NCBI GenBank assembly: GCA_946481275.1
Contig: CAMLMV010000031.1
Location: forward strand, 1 to 64,000
DNA from: an uncultured Massilia sp.
GTDB taxonomy: Bacteria > Pseudomonadota > Gammaproteobacteria > Burkholderiales > Burkholderiaceae
Length of the DNA stretch: 64,000 bases
Direction of reading: 5' to 3'
Part shown: positions 44,566-52,187 of the stretch, one piece after another
How positions within the stretch are numbered: the stretch's first letter is position 1
How the letters are laid out: each line of letters begins with the position of its first letter
Program-made: the position numbers and the translations under genes
Notes under the pieces: model-generated
Database searches by the model: none
Seen by the model: the letters and a program-made list of their open reading frames with translations, nothing else
Told to the model about the DNA's origin: nothing

Positions 44566-44722
44566 GATTTGCCTGTCGGAATGTCCTGCCAACCCCTGGC
44601 GATCCGATTCAGCGTAAGCCCGCTACCCATAATGGCTTTGGCGCACGTCAAACGGCAGGCTCAGGTCAGCATTAACTTCTGCGGCAACATCTCACGTGCA
44701 AGAGTGCAATCATGTAGGGCGG

Positions 44723-44758
44723 AAATAAAAATACCCGCATCGAAAACGATGCGGGTAT
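44723..44758 (-). terminator. rho-independent terminator of the secreted beta-helix gene
   Basis: A 12-bp perfect stem, ATACCCGCATCG (44731-44742) with CGATGCGGGTAT (44747-44758), and an AAAA/TTTT loop. The minus-strand transcript continues TTTTTATTT. It lies 46 bases after the stop codon. Confidence 0.9.
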
Positions 44759-44804
44759 CGTCCCGCCTGTCGCGGGATCATCGGCTCAGCGTGAACCGGT
44801 ACGA

Positions 44805-45935
44805 TCAGTACTCGTACGCGCCGACGTCGACCGCTGCGCCACGCGGACGTGCCACGCCTGCGAAATCGATCGTCGGTGCCTTGGTCGACGTGCCGCGGTC
44901 GATTGCCGGCGAGCTGCTGTACACGCGATAGTCGCCCGTGCCGTTTGCCAGGTAATTCCTGAACAGCGGATCCGACGAAATCGATCCGGACACGGACCCT
45001 TTCACTCTCCAGCTGGTGCCGCTGCGCGCGACCAGGTTGTTGGCATAACGGTTGTTACCACCCATCAAGCCCATTTCGATAACGCCGTAAGCAACGTTGT
45101 CATAGACAACGTTGTTGGCGACGTAGTTGTTGGCCGAGCCAGTCGTGGTGCCCGCGTCGCCCTGGCCCAACAGAATACCGATCTTGTTGTGGAACGTCGT
45201 GTTGTTGACGATCGTCGACGCCGTGGCGCCGTGCCATTGCTGAATGCCGGCCATCGCGACGCCCGAGACAATATTGTTCGTGACGACGTTGTTTGCATTG
45301 GCGATATAGATACCTTGAATCGTGTTGCATGCGCCGATATAGCGATAACCGATGTTACGCACGACGTTGCGGTCGATGACGACATTGCCGACAGGACCGT
45401 ACGTGTCGATTGCTGCGCCGCCGCTGCCGTTGCAACCGCCGCTGACCGTCAGGTCGTGGATGTAGTTGTTCTTGAACGTCAGGTACGCACCGGAAGCCAG
45501 GAGGCCGTGACGGCCCGAGCCGGTGATCTGGAAGCCGTCGATATCGACATAGCTGCCGCGCGAATCCCAGGTGATACCGGTACCGGACACGACAATCTTG
45601 GCGCCCCATTTGACATCCGACACGAAGCGGATACGCGCAGATGCGGTGCCGCTCTTCCTGGTGATGATGCCGGCGTTATTCAGTCCAGATGCCGACACAT
45701 AATACGTTCCGGCGGCAACGTGGACCGTCGATCCAGCGCTTGCCAACGCGTCCGCACGCGTGATCGTCTTCACCGGCGCTGCCTGGGTGCCCGGGTTGGA
45801 ATCGGAACCCGTGGGGGACACGTAGATGTTGGTAGCGGCCACTGCACTCCCACCAGCTGCCAGCAACGCAAGAGCGCCAAAGCACGACAACAGGTTGATA
45901 CGGACGTTCGGAACAAACTTGACTGCGTTTTGCAT
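44805..45935 (-). CDS. secreted right-handed beta-helix protein
   Basis: A 376-residue protein with signal peptide NLLSCFGALALLAAGGSAVA. The mature part begins NIYVSPTGSDSNPGTQAAPV (DUF1565-like), followed by Asn-rich parallel beta-helix coils and a C-terminal GVARPRGAAVDVGAYEY block (choice-of-anchor Q type). It is clearly the paralogue of the lipoprotein at 30823: GAKIVVSGTGI, IHDLTVSGGC and AGIQQWHGAT are shared. Having its own promoter and strong terminator, it may be produced at different times. Possible roles are lyase, epimerase or binding of the polymer; no catalytic residues can be assigned. Confidence 0.88.
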   Translation of the reverse strand: MQNAVKFVPNVRINLLSCFGALALLAAGGSAVAATNIYVSPTGSDSNPGTQAAPVKTITRADALASAGSTVHVAAGTYYVSASGLNNAGIITRKSGTASARIRFVSDVKWGAKIVVSGTGITWDSRGSYVDIDGFQITGSGRHGLLASGAYLTFKNNYIHDLTVSGGCNGSGGAAIDTYGPVGNVVIDRNVVRNIGYRYIGACNTIQGIYIANANNVVTNNIVSGVAMAGIQQWHGATASTIVNNTTFHNKIGILLGQGDAGTTTGSANNYVANNVVYDNVAYGVIEMGLMGGNNRYANNLVARSGTSWRVKGSVSGSISSDPLFRNYLANGTGDYRVYSSSPAIDRGTSTKAPTIDFAGVARPRGAAVDVGAYEY

Positions 45936-46262
45936 TTAACTGCCTCAACAAGTGAAAGGAGTAGCTTTGAGGCGTGGAAACTTCCTAAGTTCAATGAATT
46001 TGCGGAAAAATTTTTTGGGAGTAATGAACAATACAAAACAATTTCCCTTCATCAAAATTTCTTAGAAGGATAATCGTTTGTTGTTTGCCAACACCCAAAC
46101 GGGAATGAGATGTGGCGACGCATGACCTTTCGCGTGGAAAGCCGTCATGCAGGAGGGAATCCGTTAGCCGGACCGTGAAAATAATGGACGAGCAGAATTA
46201 ACATTGAAGCATGTTGCATGCTTCAGCGGCTGAATGACGACAGGAGTCAACGGCGGACGACG
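45936..46262. other. intergenic region with the beta-helix promoter
   Basis: No gene is visible in these 327 bases. The left part must hold the promoter of the minus-strand beta-helix gene, whose ATG follows GAGG at seven bases. The middle is A/T-rich (around 45990-46080). The right end contains the hairpin listed at 46205. Confidence 0.5.
46205..46225 (-). terminator. stem-loop after the TonB-like gene
   Basis: TGAAGCATG-TTG-CATGCTTCA is a perfect 9-bp stem with a three-base loop, 38 bases beyond the stop of the TonB-like gene on the minus strand. The T-tract is poor (TGTTAATT), so it is a plausible but weak terminator. Confidence 0.45.
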
Positions 46263-47996
46263 TCAGCGCATCTCTTCCATCAGCCGCAGGACGCCGGCAA
46301 AGCGCCAGACGCGCCGCAGTTCGATCACGTCGTAGTTCGCCGCGACATTCGGCGGAAACGCCGAGTAGCGTGCGTTCAGGCGCACGATGCGGCGCACGAA
46401 GTCGTCGATGTCGGTACGCCCGCTGGAGCGCAGGATGGTCACGTCCTCGACGCTGCCGTCGCTGCGGATCGCCACGCTGACGATGGGATCGGTGCGCACC
46501 ACGTCGGTCGCGAGCTGGGCTTCGCTCAGGACGGCGTTCCGCTCGATTTTCTGGCGCACGCTGTCCATGTACATGCGCAGCGGAATGTCATGGCGTGCCG
46601 CTTCGGCCAGGGCACGCCGGACGGCACGGGCCGCGTCCTCGGCGGGCTGCATGGCCCGCGGCACGGGCTTCGAAATGTCGATGCCACGCATCATCTCGCG
46701 CGCCCGCGAAGCCAGGTCGCTGCCCAGTGCCCCGCGCGGAAGGGTGCCGCTGCCGCGCCCGGCGCCATCGCCGTTGCCGCTGTCCACGCCTGCGCGCGCG
46801 GGCCCCGGCGATGGGGCGTCGGCAACGGCACGCTCGCGTGCCTGGCGCGCCTGCTCCTGTGCCAGTCGGGCGTTCTCTTCGGCCTGACGGCGCGCCGCCT
46901 GTTCCGCCTGGGCCTGTTCCTGGCGCGACCGTTCTTCCGCAAGCCGGCGGGCCCGTTCCTGGTCCGCCAGCTGTTGCCGGACAGCTTCCTCCGCGCGGCG
47001 TTGGTCAGCCAGCTGCTGCGCGCGCTCCTGCTCGGCCCGTTGGAGTCGCTGCTGCTCGGCCAGCTGCCGCGCCCGCTCCTGCTCGGCCTGCTGGAGCCGC
47101 TGCTGCTCGACCAGCTGCTGTGCCCGTTCCTGCTCGGCCTGGCGCAAACGCTGCTGCTCGGCCAGGCGCCGGTCTTCCTCTTCCTGGCGTGCCCTCGCCT
47201 GCGCTTCCTCGGCCGCGCGCTGTCCGGCCAGCGCCGTCTCGTATTGCGCAGATTGCTCGGCGAGACGCTGCCGCTGCTGCTCGGCCTCGGCCCGCAGCCT
47301 GTCCTCGGCGTCGGCGCGCAGCCGGGCTTCGTCCGCTTCGCGCCGCAGCGCCCGCTCCCGCTCCCGTTCTTCGGCCAGGCGGGTGCGCTCGGCCTGCTCG
47401 GCTTCCCGTGCCGTCGCATCGTCCTCGACGGGTGCATCGGGCTCGGCCGGCGTTTCCGTGCGGGCCATCGGGTCCGGTGCCGGATCGGGCTCGACAGCCG
47501 GCAACGGCACGTCGAAGGTGCTCGCCTGATGGGCTTCCTGGGCGATCACCCGCGTATGCAGGCCATCCGCCAGCCGCGTGGCGGGTGGCTTGCGGCGGCG
47601 TTTGGCGGCCCGCCGCGGCGGCGGCGCGGGCGTGGGTGCCGGTGCGGGCGGCGCCGGTATGGGTACGATGGGATCGACGAGCGTGAAGCCGTGACGCGGC
47701 GTGGCCGGCTGCGCCGGCGGCAAGGGCAACGGTGCCACTGCCGCAGGTGTCGATGCGACCGGAACCGGCGGCAACTCCGGTGCCGGCGGCGAAGGCACGG
47801 GTACCGGCGCAGACACCGCGGGCGGGGTCAGCCTGACCGCGATCGGACTACCGGCCCCGGGACGCAACCCGGGAATTCCGAACTGCAAGGACAGGACGAG
47901 AGCATGCAGCAGCAGGGAAACGAACACGCCCATTGCCAGCCGGCGCTCCGATACATCCCGGGGTGTGGCGGGTCGTGCCGCGGTGGCATTGGGCAT
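46263..47996 (-). CDS. TonB/TolA-like energy transducer with coiled-coil repeats
   Basis: A 577-residue protein: one N-terminal membrane anchor (about 21-40), a Pro/Ala-rich stretch to about 190, a long Glu/Gln/Arg/Ala coiled coil (about 190-390) and a C-terminal TonB-like domain (IVSVAIRSDGSVEDVTILRS, SGRTDIDDFVRRIV). The coiled coil contains three consecutive 17-residue units of the form QQRLxxAEQERAxQL (281-331). The architecture is closer to TolA than to classical TonB, but no ExbB/ExbD or TolQ/R lies beside it. It could energise an outer-membrane receptor such as the one at 16315 or a polysaccharide-related process. Confidence 0.85.
   Translation of the reverse strand: MPNATAARPATPRDVSERRLAMGVFVSLLLHALVLSLQFGIPGLRPGAGSPIAVRLTPPAVSAPVPVPSPPAPELPPVPVASTPAAVAPLPLPPAQPATPRHGFTLVDPIVPIPAPPAPAPTPAPPPRRAAKRRRKPPATRLADGLHTRVIAQEAHQASTFDVPLPAVEPDPAPDPMARTETPAEPDAPVEDDATAREAEQAERTRLAEERERERALRREADEARLRADAEDRLRAEAEQQRQRLAEQSAQYETALAGQRAAEEAQARARQEEEDRRLAEQQRLRQAEQERAQQLVEQQRLQQAEQERARQLAEQQRLQRAEQERAQQLADQRRAEEAVRQQLADQERARRLAEERSRQEQAQAEQAARRQAEENARLAQEQARQARERAVADAPSPGPARAGVDSGNGDGAGRGSGTLPRGALGSDLASRAREMMRGIDISKPVPRAMQPAEDAARAVRRALAEAARHDIPLRMYMDSVRQKIERNAVLSEAQLATDVVRTDPIVSVAIRSDGSVEDVTILRSSGRTDIDDFVRRIVRLNARYSAFPPNVAANYDVIELRRVWRFAGVLRLMEEMR
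47004..47156 (-). repeat. three 51-bp tandem repeats in the coiled coil
   Basis: Residues 281-297, 298-314 and 315-331 of the TonB-like protein are near-identical 17-residue units, encoded by three imperfect 51-bp repeats. Such in-frame repeats can change number by slippage and alter the periplasmic reach of the protein. Confidence 0.8.
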
Positions 47997-48133
47997 GCTG
48001 GTCGTGTCGCGTCAGGAGATGAAGATATGAAATGTTGCTGAATTGACAGCACAGCTTACACGCGACAGTAAAGGGGGAGCGCACAAATGGGGGGCGCGCA
48101 CGGTTCGGAACGCTGTTTGCAATCCCGGCTACA

Positions 48134-49468
48134 ATGAATTGGACCGATCAGCAGCCAGAGGTTCGCATGTCGCCAGGATTTATTTTCGCTACGGGCATCG
48201 AAAACAGCATCCCCACGATCGAGAACGGTCGGGTGCGCATGGACGAGATGGAAAAGTGCGGCCACTACAAGTACTGGCGCACGGACTTCGACCTCGTGCA
48301 GGAACTCGGCCTGAAAGTCCTGCGCTACGGGCCGCCATTGCACAAGACGTGGCTGGGGCCCAAGCGCTACGACTGGGAATTCGCGGACCTCGCCCTCAAC
48401 GACCTGCGCCAGCGGAACATCGCATCGATCGTCGACCTGTGCCACTTCGGCGTGCCCGACTGGATCGGCAACTTCCAGAATCCGGATTTTCCCGAATTGT
48501 TCGCCGAGTATGCCGGCACGTTCGCGCGGCGCTACCCATGGCTGCAGCTGTACACGCCGATCAACGAGATGTCGATCTGCGCCCTCTTCTCGGCCCTGTA
48601 CGGCTGGTGGAACGAGCAGATGACGACGGACCGCGGCTTCGTCACCGCGACGAAGAATCTCGTCAAGGCGAACATCCTCGCCATGCATGCGATCCTGCAA
48701 GTGCGTCCCGATGCCTTGTTCGTGCAAAGCGAGTCGACGGAATACTTCCACGCCGAAAGCCCGTCCGCCATCGGTCCGGCCGAGTTGTACAACGCGCGCC
48801 GCTTCCTCTCGCTCGACCTGAATTACGGCCGCCGCGTCGATTCGGAAATGTACGAATACATGATGGACAACGGCATGACGCGCGAGGAGTACCACTTTTT
48901 CCTGAACAATAATCTGAAGCACCACTGCATCATGGGCAACGATTATTACCAGACCAACGAGCACTACGTATCGGCGGACGGGCTCACGCGCGCGGCGGGG
49001 GAAATCTTCGGCTATGCCGTCATCACGCACCAGTACTACAACCGCTACCGGCTGCCCGTGATGCACACGGAAACGAATCTGTGCGAAGGACCGCGCGGCG
49101 ACGAGGCCGTGCACTGGCTGCGCAAGGAATGGGCGAACGTCCTGCGCGTGCGCAATAACGGCGTGCCCCTCGTCGGTTTTACCTGGTATTCGCTGACCGA
49201 CCAGGTCGACTGGGACACGGCCCTGCGCGAGAACAACGGCAACGTCAATGCGCTGGGCCTGTTCGACCTCGACCGCAAGATCCGGCCCGTCGGCATTGCC
49301 TACAAGGAGCTCGTGCGCGCGTGGATGGAAGTGCTGCCGACGCAAAGCGTCTGCCTGCAGGTGCCGATCGTGATGCCGCATGAATTCCAGCGCCACGTGC
49401 CGCCGCCCAGCGGCTGGCCGTTCGATGAAGACGCGACCCTCGCGCCGCGCACCGAAGAGCGCGAGTAA
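48134..49468 (+). CDS. glycoside hydrolase family 1-like enzyme
   Basis: A 444-residue cytosolic protein of the GH1 (alpha/beta)8 fold: FIFATGIENSIPTIENGRVR in place of the usual N-terminal QIEG motif, DLCHFGVPDWIGNF, TPINEMSICALFSALYGWW with the acid/base Glu, and VMHTETNLCEG with the nucleophile Glu. The motifs differ from classical beta-glucosidases (TxNEP, TENG), so the substrate is open. There is no signal peptide. It ends four bases before the convergent metallo-hydrolase gene. Confidence 0.85.
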   Translation: MNWTDQQPEVRMSPGFIFATGIENSIPTIENGRVRMDEMEKCGHYKYWRTDFDLVQELGLKVLRYGPPLHKTWLGPKRYDWEFADLALNDLRQRNIASIVDLCHFGVPDWIGNFQNPDFPELFAEYAGTFARRYPWLQLYTPINEMSICALFSALYGWWNEQMTTDRGFVTATKNLVKANILAMHAILQVRPDALFVQSESTEYFHAESPSAIGPAELYNARRFLSLDLNYGRRVDSEMYEYMMDNGMTREEYHFFLNNNLKHHCIMGNDYYQTNEHYVSADGLTRAAGEIFGYAVITHQYYNRYRLPVMHTETNLCEGPRGDEAVHWLRKEWANVLRVRNNGVPLVGFTWYSLTDQVDWDTALRENNGNVNALGLFDLDRKIRPVGIAYKELVRAWMEVLPTQSVCLQVPIVMPHEFQRHVPPPSGWPFDEDATLAPRTEERE

Positions 49469-49472
49469 TTGA

Positions 49473-50408
49473 TCAGCGCTCGCTGGGTGCGAACGTGTAG
49501 GTCGCGCCGTGCGCCAGGTAGACGACCTGCTGGTCGAGCCCGGCCGCCTTGACTTCCTGCGCAAAGTCCGACAACGGCGACTTGAACACGTCGTAGTCGT
49601 CGTAATGGATGGGAATCGCCTTTTTCGGCTGGACGATCTGCATCAGGGTCACGCCGTCCCTGCCGTCCATGGTGACCTTGAAGACGCCCAGGATGCGCGT
49701 GCCGCCCAGGTGCAGCAGGGCAAGGTCGACACCGGGAAACCGCTGCGGAATCGCCTTCAGGTCATCGTAGATCAACGTATCGCCGCTGATGTACATGCGA
49801 TAGCTCGGCGCCGCCGTGTTCGGGCCGAAGTCGAGCACCGATCCCATGACGGACGGCAGCAGCGCCTGCATGCCCGCCTTGCCGTGGCGGCCGGGCGCCG
49901 CCGTGATGCGCAGCCGGGCCTCGCCTTTTTCGATGTCGATCCGGTCCCACGTCGACAGGCCGTATGTGCGTTTGAAGCCCATGTCCTTGAGCTTGTTCGC
50001 CGCAGACTTGGTCGTGACGATGGGAATGTTCTTGTCGAGTTTTTCCTGCACAAGCTTGTCGAAGTGATCCTCGTGCAGGTGCGACAGCACGACGAGATCG
50101 ATCGCGGGCAATTGTTCGAGATTCAGAGCAGGGGTCGTGAGACGCTCGGAGGTGATGCCATAGCCGAGGTGCACATGGTCGCCCTTGTGCAGGAAATTGG
50201 GATCCGTCAGGATCGTGAAGCCCTGGTAGCGGATCAGCACCGTCGCGGTGCCGATGAATTGCACGGTACCGTTCGCTTCGAGCTGCGCGGACCCGGGCGG
50301 GAGCCTGAGCGACAACGTGGCCGACTCCGGCGCCTTCGTTTGCGCGCTTGCGACCACGCAACCCGACAAGAACATCGCCATCATCATGACCACCCGAACC
50401 AGCACCAT
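49473..50408 (-). CDS. metallo-beta-lactamase-fold lipoprotein hydrolase
   Basis: A 311-residue protein starting at ATG 50408 after GAGGGGG. The N-terminus is a lipoprotein signal with FLSGC. The fold is an MBL hydrolase of the UlaG/YtnP-like group: GTATVLIRYQGFTILTDPNF, LSHLHEDHFDKL (HxHxDH metal motif), ISGDTLIYDD and IPIHYDDYDVF. The substrate is unknown; UlaG-like members open lactones or cleave phosphodiesters. It is the last chromosomal-type gene before the AT-rich island. Confidence 0.88.
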   Translation of the reverse strand: MVLVRVVMMMAMFLSGCVVASAQTKAPESATLSLRLPPGSAQLEANGTVQFIGTATVLIRYQGFTILTDPNFLHKGDHVHLGYGITSERLTTPALNLEQLPAIDLVVLSHLHEDHFDKLVQEKLDKNIPIVTTKSAANKLKDMGFKRTYGLSTWDRIDIEKGEARLRITAAPGRHGKAGMQALLPSVMGSVLDFGPNTAAPSYRMYISGDTLIYDDLKAIPQRFPGVDLALLHLGGTRILGVFKVTMDGRDGVTLMQIVQPKKAIPIHYDDYDVFKSPLSDFAQEVKAAGLDQQVVYLAHGATYTFAPSER

Positions 50409-51500
50409 ATCGCCCCCTCGCCATTGTCGAGCCAAGACTAGCATGGGGGTCCGTGCGCCGGCGTTCGCTAGCCTGCAGTCAATGAAAGGATGGGGGGGAT
50501 GGCCTGCCCAGCTGGGTTCGAACTACTAAGGGGGGCCCGGGGGTAGGCACGACGAAGCAGCCCAGTCACAACGGGCTTCCAAATACGCAACCAGCCGCAT
50601 ATTAAGGTCACTTGGAATACCCGGGATTTCGCTTGCAGCACGCGGAGGCACAGGCGAGTTTGGCTACCCGGGCGTTAGCAGTGTGCTGAAATACTGTTTG
50701 TGGGTCCTCGCCCTCAGACGGCCGACCGAGTAGAACGGCCTACAATCGACTTTTCCGCAAGGTCGAGGGGTAAGGTGCCCTCTGCAAGACATCTTTCGAG
50801 GGTTCAAAGAGATATTTCAGCAACCTGTTAGGGTAAGTGTTCCAGATAACGGAGAACGTACAAAATAAATTGATTTCTCAAGATTCTCATCAGCGAGCCA
50901 GCTTAACTCCCATCTCGAAACTCCGAAGACATGCGCGAAACAAGCGTGTGGTGTAGCGATCGCGCAGTTGCGCCGCTCTGCTTTTACCAAATCTCTGGAC
51001 GCCTAGCGTCGGCTACGGATGTGGACGCTCAGACAGCTTGCATCACCTGCCTCTTCGGCCAATGCTGGGATAGTCTCAGTCGACCTAAATGTCGAGGCTA
51101 GCTGCCCGAGTGGAGTGGTTCTTCGCAAACAATGTTATTGGCAATCAGAGCGTGAACAAACATTGTCTTGCGGATCAGATCTCCGCGCTTATCAATATCG
51201 GAGGCGACCTTTTAGTCGAAGTGGCGTCTGCCACACTTTTTGGTCCCTTTAGTATCGGCATTCTATTACACACACTGGTGCGGTTTGCCGCCCACCGGCG
51301 AAGTGCTTTCCTCGTAGGCCGCAGCGGTCCCACTGAAGTACCAAAATTTGATCACCATATCCGCCGAGGCACAGGGGAGAACTCGCTGTGGCGCACAAGC
51401 GGCATGTCTCGTAATCATCGGTCCGTGTCGTCTGTGCGCTGATCTTGCCCCGCTAAATCCTCTCACTCGGACAAACTACTTTACAACAGTGGCATAGCAC
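50409..51500. other. gene-free left flank of the recombinase island
   Basis: About 1.1 kb with no supported gene. Base composition falls from GC-rich to mixed after roughly 50530. The only open frames are short, lack ribosome sites and look non-coding; the best (51089-51442) has one hydrophobic stretch, FGPFSIGILLHTLV, but an implausible tail. It ends at the stop of the last trio gene. I infer decayed sequence or the left end of the mobile element. GGGTTCGAACTACT near 50514 recalls a tRNA T-loop but does not fold as one. Confidence 0.5.
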
Positions 51501-52184
51501 TCAGTTTCCCCCTGAACGCCTTTCATTAATTTTTAACCAGTCCATATACGCATAAACAAAATTTTTCTCTACAATGACCCCAGACTTGCCCGCTGGAGGT
51601 TCCGGGTCGATTAATTCCCCAGAATTAGCATCCAATCTGACGTAGAACGGAAAATGCTTTAAAACAAGATCAAGAGCTTTACAAGTACTTCCCAAATCAC
51701 ATTCAAGTCTTTTTATTTTATTTAATGACTCATCATTTTCATCAACCTTACTAGTAACCAACTTCGACTGCCCCGAGAGAGTTTCCGAACCAATGCTGCC
51801 TAAGTACCTTTTCATTCTCTCGTTCTCCAATCTCAAATTGCCGAGTTCGAGTTGAGCATCAAAGCTGACGAGCTTATCTACCGAATTGAGTCCAGTATCG
51901 CCATGAATCAGTTCTAGCCCTCCTTGCTTTTTCGTCTTCAAATAATCATCCAAAAGTACTCGGTAGCGCTCGTTCCGAAGTAGTGTAGACGCATTGCAAG
52001 GCTTTTTTGCTCGTTCAACCTCAGCAACATGAGCGGCCGCCATTTCCGCAAGTTGCGTTACATCGTCAAATTTAAGCCGCGCACTTTTCGATTTTTTGAG
52101 ATATTCCCGGATAATTTGTTCGCGGCCAATTTGTTTCCGTTGTTGATATCCTTTAAACGGATTTTTATTTACGCAATTATTCAT
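51501..52184 (-). CDS. gmtX: recombinase-trio accessory protein (GmtX-like)
   Basis: A 227-residue soluble protein, three bases after the large recombinase. The basic N-terminus (KGYQQRKQIGREQIIREYLK) and STLLRNERYRVLLDDYL recall the DUF6262/TnpC-type accessory proteins of multi-recombinase transposons. The middle is a predicted coiled coil (NLRLENERMKRYLG to NKIKRLECDLGS). Its place as third recombination gene, size and context fit GmtX of the Gamma-Mobile-Trio. Naming rests on architecture, not on a search. It probably binds DNA or holds the recombinases together. Confidence 0.6.
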   Translation of the reverse strand: MNNCVNKNPFKGYQQRKQIGREQIIREYLKKSKSARLKFDDVTQLAEMAAAHVAEVERAKKPCNASTLLRNERYRVLLDDYLKTKKQGGLELIHGDTGLNSVDKLVSFDAQLELGNLRLENERMKRYLGSIGSETLSGQSKLVTSKVDENDESLNKIKRLECDLGSTCKALDLVLKHFPFYVRLDANSGELIDPEPPAGKSGVIVEKNFVYAYMDWLKINERRSGGN

Positions 52185-52187
52185 CGA

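Noticed and set aside
50490..50545. tRNA-like GGGTTCGAACTACT at the island edge
   Set aside because: The flanking bases do not form T-arm, anticodon and acceptor stems; CCCAGCTGGG is just a palindrome.
51089..51442. 117-residue open frame left of the recombinase operon
   Set aside because: One hydrophobic stretch looks protein-like, but there is no ribosome site and the C-terminal half is implausible; kept as non-coding.
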